Source of the DNA: Streblospio benedicti
Lineage: Eukaryota; Annelida; Polychaeta; Spionida; Spionidae
Direction: 5' to 3'
DNA length: 64,000 nucleotides
NCBI GenBank assembly: GCA_019095985.1
Contig: CM032661.1
Coordinates: forward strand, 37,445,830 to 37,509,829
Shown: positions 49,001 to 61,000 of the stretch, in pieces
How the letters are laid out: each line of letters starts with the position of its first letter
How positions within the stretch are numbered: the stretch's first letter is position 1
Position numbers and translations under genes: made by a program
The notes under the pieces: model-generated
The model's database searches: none
The model's input: only the letters and a program-made list of their open reading frames with translations
Told to the model about the DNA's origin: nothing

Positions 49001-52000
49001 CCGGTCTTACCCGGTCTTTGTGCTTGTCCTCCGTCTTGATGGACACGCTGCTCTGACGCACCTCGAACAGCGTGCGATTACACACCTATAATACAACTTG
49101 CACTGTTTATGACCCAGAAGATTTAGAGGTTACCCCTTCACTCCTTAAACAAAACTTTAAACCCAACACACCATTTCTTTTTAAAGAATGTAAAATTTCA
49201 TTTGGGTATTCTTCAGTTCCCAATTGCGCAGAAAAGTTGCGCACTCGTCATATTTTATAAACATTTGAGACACAAAAGTCTATGGGTACTTCCGGTATAT
49301 GTTATAAGCCCATTTAAAATCGCATTTAATGCTATATCATTCAAAGTGTGTATTCTACACAACATTGATGGCTGTTACACTGATAGACGTTGGAAAATTA
49401 AGTAAGTACATCTATTTGAAGCGTGCATTCTTCAATATAGTGAAGTTGCCAACTTTTTTCTTCACTGGCTGTCTGCAAATTTGACCAAGTACCGGCTTTT
49501 GCTCATAACTTCGTCAATTTTTATCCTAACTAAAAACCCGATTACATATTCGTAATCTTCATTAAAAATACTACTCGGAATGCTATTTGAGGCATGCATT
49601 CTTCATAATAGTGAAGTTAAAACGTTTGTATCATGCACAAACTACACAAGTCGCCTGCATTTTTTTCACGAAGACTGGTATTCTACCCATATCTTCGTCA
49701 ATTTCAAGGCTAACTAAAATCCGATAACAGATTCATAATCCTCACTCAAAATCCTATTAGGAAAGTACTTTATATGAATGACATAGGATAAGTGATAGCT
49801 GGAAATTACCTTAGAATATTTAAAGTCGTGTTAGTTTACAATGACGCGAGCGACCGGAAGTAGTCAATGGACTGTTTGGTTTGGATTAATTCTACTGCGC
49901 AACACGTCCCGCGCAATTGGGAACTGAAGAATTGGGATCTCCGGGAACTTTCGTTCATGAAAACCAATAAGAATACACTGGTTGTGCCGGGGAAGTTAAA
50001 ATGACTTGATCAGCCACGTACATTGTTAGGATTTTGATTAGCTGAGAGCCGTATTGGATTATAGCGTATCACCAGTTTTGTCAGCAAAGTGGGAAATATT
50101 CGTTGAGGGTTCTCTAGATATATACTAGGTAAACACAAAGTAATCCAACAGTGGGTCTCATTAAGAGAATTAGTAGGCTAATTAAAGAATGGGTGTTAAT
50201 AATTTGCTTTGGAATCTGAATTGTAGAGGATATGGAAAATGGTATGTTCGAGATGTTTGAGGGAGTAGTCATGTCACGAGGGCTGTGACCTCGTATATGT
50301 TTGCTCAAATTGAGAGCCAGTGCAGGTAATTACAAGCAAGTCAGCAAGGCCATAGGCTATGTCATATCTACACTTAATTCACATTGCTTTCAAGTGGACC
50401 AACGGCCAGTATGGACGAGTATCATAGTGCAGTCATGTTATTTCTAAGTCTGGTGTATCCGTTTTGGCTCACCTACTGTTTCAAAAACCCGTTCACTTTC
50501 ACCAGCAAACGTCATCATAATTTATATGGTAGTCGTATCATGAAATCAGGTGAACTTAAGTATTCATTTTCTAAGTCTAGTTTGTTGTTTTTATTCCTGC
50601 TGGTAATGGGACAAAGAAAAATGGATAACAAAGAAAACTGGATTAAAATGGAAAAAAAAATGGATTACAAAGAACATGGATCAGAAATGAAACTGGATGA
50701 TCCCCTAACCTCAAAGCAGTGTGGACACGTGACCTGGAAGCGGATGCTGTTGAGGCAGCCGGCCGGGTGGTAGGTGGTGGTGTAGTTGCACACGGGCACG
50801 TCGGGCAGGCCAGGGAAGCCGAGACTGCGGCAGCCGCAGCGCTCTGCCTGCACGCGGGACCGACACTCCAGCTGGCACGCCGTCTTGCTGGGGACAGAAG
50901 AGAGTGAGCTGTTATCATTCAGTTTTGCAAAATATTGGAGGAACACTATAGTGGGCGATGGTGGAGGCAGCAGCAGCAAAGGCTCTGCACAGCTTTGCTG
51001 GAGGGTGGAAGGAGTGGCATGGCTAGGCTATGAAAGAAAAAAAAGAAGCAATTTAGGTCCTTTTCATACCTTCTGAGGCTATTTCAGACAGAGAAGTAAC
51101 AGTAAAACAAGCATGTAAAACTCAGTTTCATTCAGGGTTTAGTCCTAAAAACATAGGAGTTCATTATTTCGGTTGCCTCCTACGTAGTTTCGGCTCACAG
51201 CCTACACTATCATTCCACTATCGTAACCAGCATCACAAATCAGGTTAAGACCCGTTAAATCTTTGTTGTTGTCTTGACCTGCTCAAGACCGTGTCAGGAA
51301 CTTGTCGAGTGTTAGTTCTTCTCCAGTCTGTTTAGTCGGGAGCTCGTGCTGATCTAGTCTTGGCCAAATGTCGCCTTGAATCCACGACATGACCCACAAC
51401 AAATTGGTTGGGCTACACTGCAAGCTCAACTTCAAACGCTGTGAGTGTGCTGACTAAAACCAGCAAATCAATACGTTTTGTGGACCATGTTGGTAGCTGG
51501 TCCTAAACTATATAAGGACCTTGTCTGGACCATGTCAACAGTCAGTTTTTCACCTAGTCTTGTTAGTCTTGACCGTGTTGCGACCTCATCTCCCTTCCTT
51601 TCTAGCTAACAACTTCAAAATCTCAAAGTGGTCTCGACTACGTCCGAATAGTGAAATGGGGGTATCCTTATATGTTTAAGACATTTCCCGGTCATGTGAT
51701 GTCCCCACCTGTAGTGGCTGAAGTAGGTGAGTGGGTTGGTGAAGTCGTCGCTGCGAGTGTCGAGACACTCGCCCCACGGGCGCGGCAGGCTGTAAGCCGC
51801 CGTCTTCTGCAGGAAGAAGTAGTACAGGCGCCCCATCTCCACCGGCATGAACCCGTTCTGGTCCGGCACCTGTGGTATATAGCATGTTCTCCAAAGTTTG
51901 AGACATTTTTTATGATAATGGGACTAATTTTCAAGGAGCTTAACATATTCATATGGAGACTACAGTTAACCTCTATCAGTAGACCACATCTTTATGTTTA

Positions 52001-55000
52001 GACCGCTACCACTCAAGGCGTGGTCTTAATAGTGACGTTCTTCTGTATGTGATGTCTTTATTGAGTGGTCTTCTTCGCTGGCGATCATATAAATTTTGAA
52101 TGACCGTAAATTTAATTCTTTAGATTACAATGATCTCTATATTCTATGAGATTTGCCAGTCCAGAGGCCCCATCATTTCATTAGTCTTAAGCTAAATCGT
52201 CCCAGACGTCATCATTCTGATCAAAGGGGCTGCCTCAATGGATTCAATCTTCATTTTAAAGGGACTTTGAACAGATTAGATCTCATATATGAATTCTTTC
52301 TTTCATTAGTAATTTTCTCAAAAGACCATCAAATCTATAGATGTTGCACATCTTTGATTCTGATTGAGACACAGGTGTACATGGCATATTTTTGGCCAAC
52401 TTTAATCATCAAATCTCTATAGACGATGATAGATGAAGCAAGATTTATGTAAATGCTGTGGATAGGACCAACCGAGGGAGGGGTATAAAAAAATGAGCGT
52501 GGTGATTGCTTTAAACCTTACTATGGCTCAGATTTCCAGATTCCAATCTATGACATATAAAATAAGAGTGAAAATATCACTGCTTTGCTAGTATAGAGCG
52601 ATGGGAAAGCTAATCAATTTCCTACTCTAAAAACAATTGCGTGAGTGTGTGCGTGTGTGGGTGTGTGTGCGTACCTGTGGGCATGTGCGGGCTTGTGCAC
52701 ACGTACATGTATGTGAACAGAGCGCCCCCACCCACACAGCCTTGGAGCCTTACGTACACGAGAAAAGCACCAGTAGAAACTGCAGCACATCAAGTCACGA
52801 ACAACGTAATGCAAAGGGTCCGTCGCCGTCCGATCTGTCTGTACCTGGAATGACCTACCTGCCATCGTGACAGAGGCTTTCCATTTAGACTCATTTAAGA
52901 GGCAGCTATCAGCAATGTCTACCTAAACCACGCTCTTTCAATACGCGCATTAATCTATATGGGGTTTGCGGATCAACACCTAGAACCCACCTCGTTGTGC
53001 GGGTGGAAGTTGATGAGCAGCGAGGGCGTGACCTGCGTGCGGTACTCGGCCTCCTGCGGGTCGAGCGCCAGCAGCACGAGGTGCTCGTGGTCGCGCTGCG
53101 TGGAGCGGAGACGGTCCGCCTCCGGGTCCGCCGCCGGGTTCCCGCCCGCGTCCGTGTAGTGCATGGTGATGCGGTGGCACAGCGTGTGGCGCGTGTAGTG
53201 GATGAAGCTCGTCACGTTACAGTAGATCTGCCTGGAAACACAAGCATAATGTTGGTGGGTCTGTGGCATAGGCAGATCCAGGGATGAGGTGGCAGCCGTT
53301 TTCAGAACAAGAACTTTCATTGGGTTGGTGGCATGTTCGCGAGTAGAGGTTTTGTGCCTACGAAACTCATGAAATACTGTGGATGTGCCATACCATTTTT
53401 CAGAAAAAATGTATCCGCCAGTGTGTAGCGGCATCATAATTTGAAATTTTGAAATGTGTTTTTCACTGTTCCTTACTTCTTTGGGAAAAGGTTCGTTATG
53501 GACTTTTGTGATGTACCTTTCATCTCATGTTGGATGTTGTGCACGTGAGTGCTTTTGAACTGAAGAAAGATTTCCCCAGTCAATGTATGCAATCTGTCAA
53601 TCAATTTAGCAATCAATCTATCAATCCATCAATCGGTCAATCAATTAATCAACCAATCAACCAACCACCTAAACAGCGCAAACTAAGTAAACAGACAACC
53701 AACAAATCCCAACCCAACCACTCACTTAAAGTATGACCCGCATCCTAAAAAAAGCCCAACCTACCTGTTAGCGTAGACATCGCAGCCATCCACCAGCGTG
53801 TTGGCAAACTGGTGGCCCGCCTTGGTGTAGAAATCCTCCAGGTCGACGGCGTCCAGCGACTCGTATAGTGCGCGCTCCGCCTCCGCCTCCTCCAGCTGCC
53901 CGCTGCCGCCCTCAGGCGTGCTCGTGTTGCGCACCGTCATGTTGGTCTGCCGCAGTTTACCCAGTCGTACCTAGCAGTAGAGGTAGCGGTAGAGATTGGT
54001 CAATACACCTCCTTTGTAGCTGTTCATAGTGGCATGCGTTCAAAACACAGGGCTGTAGCCAGGATTGTAGATTTGAAGATAGGAGGCGAGATATGTTGGG
54101 AAATTTTGCAGGCAACCATAGGATCCAGTGCAAGCTCGGGCAATATTCACAAAATGTTAGCATTGATTCATCCATATTCACCTCAAAACCATGCCATATT
54201 TATTCAGTACACTTCCTTTGTGGCTGTTCAGAGTGGCATGCGTTCAACACAGCAGAGCTGTAGCCACGATTGTAGATTTGAAAATTGGAGGCGAGATATG
54301 TTGGGAAATGATGCAGGCAACCATAGGCGCACAGTTTTATTATAATGAAGGGTTTAGGTATGCTCTCCAAAGAAAATATTGGAATGTAGACTTTGTTATT
54401 GTGTCTGACGCTATTTCAGAGTGAAAGTAACCTTAAGAAAGTATGTTAAAACTAAATTTCTTTCAGGGTTTGACAAAATACACAGAGGCAGTCATATGTA
54501 GATGTGGTGACATGTTGGTTTCGCGTAGTTCTTTACCAGTCAATATTAGGTCAGTTGTAGATGATTGCCATGGTTCATGCCATTATAGAAGCTAGCTCTT
54601 CACATTGGACTGAAAATATTCGAATCTAGTCTTGAAGCTTTATCTGTTAATACAGTTTTATTTGATATAAGTTTAATACACGTTTTGTATTACCAAAAGC
54701 TCGTAAAATGCTTCTCACGAAATGGATTCTATACCAAGGCATTTAAGTGCTATTCTATTTTATTTGGAGAATTTATGTCTGCCATTTTGGAATAACAATG
54801 AATCACATTACCAACTGATTGTTACAGTGCAAATGGTTTTATATAGTGTTATGAAATCATCACATTGGTAAATATGTTTTGCTTGGTGAATTATTGAGGC
54901 AAAACAATTAGGCAGGAATTGCAGCCCGTCTGCTCCATGTAGATTAGTAAAGCTAGCGTCAGATCATCCCGAACATGACGGAGAATCAGCAGTGGTATTG

Positions 55001-58000
55001 TAGGCTTTGATCATTGGCATACTCATGGTGTTTCAACTGCATCACGATGTTGGGCAATTCTCTTTATTGTAAAACGTTGTTGTGGGCATGGAGCATAATG
55101 TTGTGAGAATTTTAGTAGGAATCGTATACGTAAATGATAATGAAGTATACTGAGCAGACATATGCCACGCGAACTGTTAGATGGATTATATAGCTGGTGT
55201 TGATACTACAATAATACTAATATGCGTAAAGCATATAATAAGATAATAATTAAGTAATATTCATTTGGTCCACCGACTTTACATACTCTATGCTGTCTGT
55301 CAAAAACAATTTTTTTGCTCCAATGCATTGTGCTAGAAACGATACATTGTCTATCATATCCTGCCATATTTATACCATTCTTACGTAAATATAAATATTT
55401 GAAAATTGTTCCACAAATCAGTAATGCACAACATTGCAAAACCGCACATTTGGAGCACCTTGATACTGTCACTTCACGTGTGTGTCTTCTATGTAATAAT
55501 CGTTTCCTGCATTATCCCATCTGGTACCTCAAACTAAAAATTCGGAGACCAGCAACCGTGACTGCTTGACTGGGGCTTAGAATGAGCACAAATCCAGTTA
55601 ATGAGAAGGCAAGGGACTTATTAGCACGGTATTGCGTTGTGTCGGGTAATAATCAGAAGCTACTATGACATTGCTGTACATTACCGCACGCAACGGGTGA
55701 TAGGTGTGAAAGCTTCTGTCGTCTTTTCACCGGCTGTCCTATATGCTAATAAGGGGTAAACATGAACTACTTTTTGCGTCTTGAATTTGGGCAAACGGGA
55801 AACTGTATACCAATTTAGGATCTGGTGCACCCTTTTTTGTAACGTATATGTTTACTAGTTATGCTTATTTGACAAGAAAACGCAAGTCAATGCATGTTAA
55901 GTAGACCGTTTTTATTTTCCTTTGAGGATTCTATCCACGCTTTCAGGTTTTTGTGACAATTTGAAAGAATATGCATTTTTAAGAACATGTAGAGTGTATA
56001 CATGTTAGTCGAACGCCGAGGGTTAAATATGTAGACTGTGGTGGAGTATAGCCCATTCTACACACTAGCCCCCATACCAGCACCATCCAGTACACCCCCA
56101 CCTATCCACACACATATCAGTACCACCACACCTACCGGCACACAACCAGTAAACCATTACACCACACACACCACAGACACACAGGCTACCCGCACACACC
56201 GACACACACATACACACCGACACACCGTACCAACCCACACACCGCACCTACCAGCACACAACCAGTAAACCCCCCCCCCACACACACACCTGCTGCGCCA
56301 TGAACTCTGCCAGAGAGCCGAACGCCGGGATGGTGCCGCTCTCCATCTCCCGCTCGTAGTACGACTTTCGGATCTGAAGTGAACCAATCAAGTCAAGTTT
56401 TGGTTATGCATTTTACACTACATTAAGCGTACAAAAATAGTTTATGTTGATTCTAAGGTTGTTTTAGTACGATGAATGTCTATTTCTACGGGTGTTTTGG
56501 CTTAGTTTTGTTAAATTTATCCGAGTGGAAGTCGTACGTTTCGTTGGGTTGGTTTGTATAGTGGTATGGAATGTTTTGAATCTATGGTAAGTTGGCGATG
56601 GTAGTACATGCACACTGCATGTATTCCATATCCATATATGTATATTGTATTTGTTATGACCAACCAGTACAATATACTAAGTACACTGACCTGGTTGACA
56701 TTGCAAATGGTGACGGCGGGGAACTCGATGGAGTCCTGCTGGTGGACCTTGATGGTGGACACGGACGGGAACGACATGTACCTGCAGCAGATACGAAAGA
56801 CGCCTTGAACTCTTTACCTTCACTCCTGAGCACGGCCCGATTAGAATAGAACTCTTTTTCTTCACCATTTTCATCAATGTATTGACCTCACATGTACGTC
56901 TATAGCATCCATTTCGTTACCGGAAACGATTTACTCTCTATCAATGTTTGTCTAAATAGTTCCCAGGATGCATTGTAAAACAATTGAAAAGTCACGTGAT
57001 TTAGTTTGTTTAACTAAAAAACACAGAGTTCATAAACAAGAAAACTCTATGCATCCTTTTGGTACAGTCAGAGTCATAAACTCTATGGAGACGGCGCAAG
57101 TCGCATTTTGCCCCATCCTTATTCATTTTTGAAATAAAATATGTTTAAACCAAATAAGGAAACCAGTGTATGCCACTCACCTGATGACGGCTCGTGAGGA
57201 GAAGTAGAACATGGTGGAGGTGCAGCACAGACAGAACATGATCCACACCAGGCGCCGCAAAAACCTGAAACACAGCCGACAATTAGCTGTGCGTGTCTAC
57301 CGGATAGTTGTACTTTGTACCCCGTGTGCTTACTTTTGTTGATGAAATTGGTGAAGATTAGTTGTGCGTGTCTATTGTGGTGGATAATTGTAGTTTGTAC
57401 CCTGTCTACCTACTTTAAAAAAATGTTTTAACCGTGTGAGTATTGCGTTTCAATGAGGAATGATTGTGGGGAAATTTCCATTTGATTTTCTGAGGTTGGC
57501 CTGTGTATCATTCACCCAATGTCATTAAAGTAAGTAACATTTTATATGCTAACACAGTGAGACGCATTGGCATGAATGTGTGTAACATTGTAATGGGAAT
57601 ACATGCATCTATTACTATGGCTTTCTTAAGATAACACTGATGACTTGATAATGTGTATATACTCTTGAAACAAGAGCTCAACTGTAGTTCGAAACGTGCT
57701 GTGTGAGGTACAGTAGAACCTCTCTAACAGGACCATTGGATAATTTACCTCAAGTGGTCCAAAGAGAGAATTGCTGTTTTTATGGAGAGGGTCGTTGTGG
57801 TGTATTATATTATGGAGGTTTTAGACCACGGAAATGGTCTTAATTGGACGTTATATACTTCACCCCCTAGTATGATTTCTCTGGTTCTTATATTCTGCAA
57901 ACGTGTAATATAAGACCTTAATTCATTGACGCCGACTGTGTCCAAGGGCTCTCATGCTCACATTGCATCCCTTTACATTAAAGACGTCACTTGTTACATG

Positions 58001-61000
58001 CCCATTACAGTCTTTACATGTCCATGAATTGACGATAGGATGAAAGGGACTGAGCATTTCACAATGTCTATTGTACAATTGTGTGTTGCAATGGTGTCTA
58101 TGGGTGGGGGAAGGGGATTGCATGACATTTCAAATACATATTTAGATTGTGAGATGTATTTAGAATCTTGCAATACGATTATATTGGCATACACCTCGCA
58201 CGGTGTGACATAATTTATCTCCACAATCTACCCAACATATATGTATTCCAAATCACCTTTTATGTATAAATGAAGGCATTGAAGACGTCTAAAACATTCT
58301 GAGAGCTCATGCTCATTTAGTAATTCCACTTGTATCAGATGGTAACCAATTTACACTGCTAATCACGGGTACCTACCACACAATTTGGTACAGTTAGAGT
58401 CATCGAAAGGATTACATACCTGTATCAGATGATAAACAATTTACAATCCAAATCATGAGTTCACCACTTCTTTTGGTACCGTTAGAACCATAAGCAGACA
58501 TTCATACTTGTATAAGATTACCGATTTACAAATGCAAATAATAGGTATCTACCACACCTCCCGGTACAGTTAAAGTCATAAAAAGGCATACATACTTGTA
58601 CCCACTGTGGAAGATGTAGTTGACGCCGTGGCACGTGGAGTGCTGTGAGTACTCCATCAGGGTGTCGAGGCAGACGTCGTTGCCGATACATGCTCCGAGC
58701 CCGCTCCGCCGGCTGTCGTGCTGAGTCCCTCCGCCGCCCCCGCCTCCGCCTCGCCCGGCGTGTCGGAGCTCTTGCTTGAGAAGCTCCACCTCCAGCTCAA
58801 GGGACTCCACCTGACCGTGTCAAGGCACACTATGTAGCCATTGTTATTTGGACATTAAGTTACACTAAAGTCTCTCTGGAGAATGGCCGCATGTGGTCAC
58901 ATATAGGGGTGAAGAGATCTCTTAATGTTAATTGGGGTTCAGTGATGGTGTCATATCTTGAAGGCAAGGGCCAGCGAAAATTGTCTGAATGCTCTCGTTA
59001 TATACATGTACTTGGGTCTTAATCGGAGCCTTTGCTGCACAAAATCATTAACCCCCGGATCTGGTCAAGACAACACAGATTTAGCACGTCCTAACCTTGT
59101 GTGTAAGTTACGACGTCTGGCATAGGAAAACATGTATGTGGCTAAAAAAGCATATTTCTCGTGATCTCGTCTTCAACATCTAAGTCTTGCCGTGTTCACG
59201 ACAAGGTCCAGATAGTGAAATGGGGAGTAATGAAGACGTGTAGACGGTGCTTTATTCTGAGAAAGATTGGGTTTAAATCCCTTTTTCCTACGAACTGTCC
59301 TGTTTAGAAACCATACAAACATGTTAATTATGGCTTATAAAATACAAAATGATTGCATTACTACTATAGGGCCTCCTGCATGATTAGGTCTGGTAGACTC
59401 TAGTTATGCAACAGTTACCAGGTTTCCTGTGAGCAAGCCTTGGCCATTAACCCCTTATTTATACTACCATTTACTAGCTACCATTTACACGCTACATCCC
59501 ATTTCATTATCAGGCGAAGATAATGTAAATCACTACATGTATTGGCTATTTGATCTGGTCACCACATTTGCATAGTATTTGTTCCTAGATTCCATTAACA
59601 ATGAACATCGAAAATCTACAATCGGACCCAAGCGCTATCTGTGAACTGCTTTTGTAGGTCACTAGCCACCTATAATGCATATACAAAATTAATTCACTTG
59701 CTGCCACCCAATGGGCGCCCCTGTTTTCTCTTCCGCCGAACCCCAACAATAACTGTTAACATCTGTCAAACTTTGTCACCAGATGTAAGTTTTTGTACAG
59801 TTGAGACACAGCTCATGTAATTTTGTAGTTCAACACCGCACAACACACACTTGTCGTTTATATGGCGAAGCTTCGAATATCAACATGGATGAAAATGGGC
59901 ATCTCTAGCTACAATTGCAACTAGGAAGTGGTAAAAAGCGCAGAATATAAATTCTCTTAGTCTAAAACCTGTGCACGTCTTAACGTCATTAAGTTAATGG
60001 AGCCTGCTGTTTTTCAATACCATGTCTTACGTAAACCAACTACCGGTATTGTTGCTTTCGAGCAAAAAATATCACCAGTGCACACCTGATCTTAATTACA
60101 CTGTCAGATTGCGTAAGGAAGAGTAAAATATCTGCGCATACCTGTGGAAGACATTGCTGAAAGGTGTTCCTGGGTGTACTGCCTGCCCCATTCTCATCAT
60201 ACCGATGTAATAAGTATATAATAACAGTGATTTGCCTGTCACATTAACATCAAACAGTCGCGCCAAACATTTCGGTTCCATTATGTCACGTTATGTTATG
60301 TACAATTTCAGCTGTTATAATTGAGCAGCTTGCTGTAAATTACGTGTCATTCTGTCAGATGTGATGGTGGAATGGAGAAGTTGATAACTGAATGGCATTC
60401 GTATAGACACACAATACACATGTCTAATTTCTGCTCTGTGGTTTTCTTCTCACTGGTTTCTTACTGGTCTCTCCATGGTTACTAATAGAGATACCAATTA
60501 TCACCAATTTTCATATTTGATATTCGACGTCATCAGTCCTACCTCACTAGTAGGCATTCCATGGTTCATTGGTGCCCCATATCAGTTATTTCCGACCCAC
60601 CGACACGCTCTGCCAAACTGTATTGATCAACTTGGCTAAATTAGATGGTGGGACCCACATCTAAATAAGCTGAGCAGACAATGGCAGTCCCGGAGGTGCC
60701 TATGTCAGCACAGGATGCTTATCGTCTGAGTTATCTCTGCATGTTCGCGAAGAGACTTCATTGATAATGAAGCCATGAAGGAGTTTGGAGGTACACTCAA
60801 GGTCTTAGAAAGCAGAGAGAAGGGCGATTAAGGCGATTAGCAATACGCCTTAAAACCCGACTTGAACGGAAACAGACAAAATAAAAAAAAAGACTCCCCA
60901 CTTTCTGGGAAAAGTTGCTCACACTGATTCAGTAAAAAGTCGGAACTGATGGTGCCAAGCAAAGTTGTGATCAACCTAAAGTGCCTGGTAATTCCCTTTA

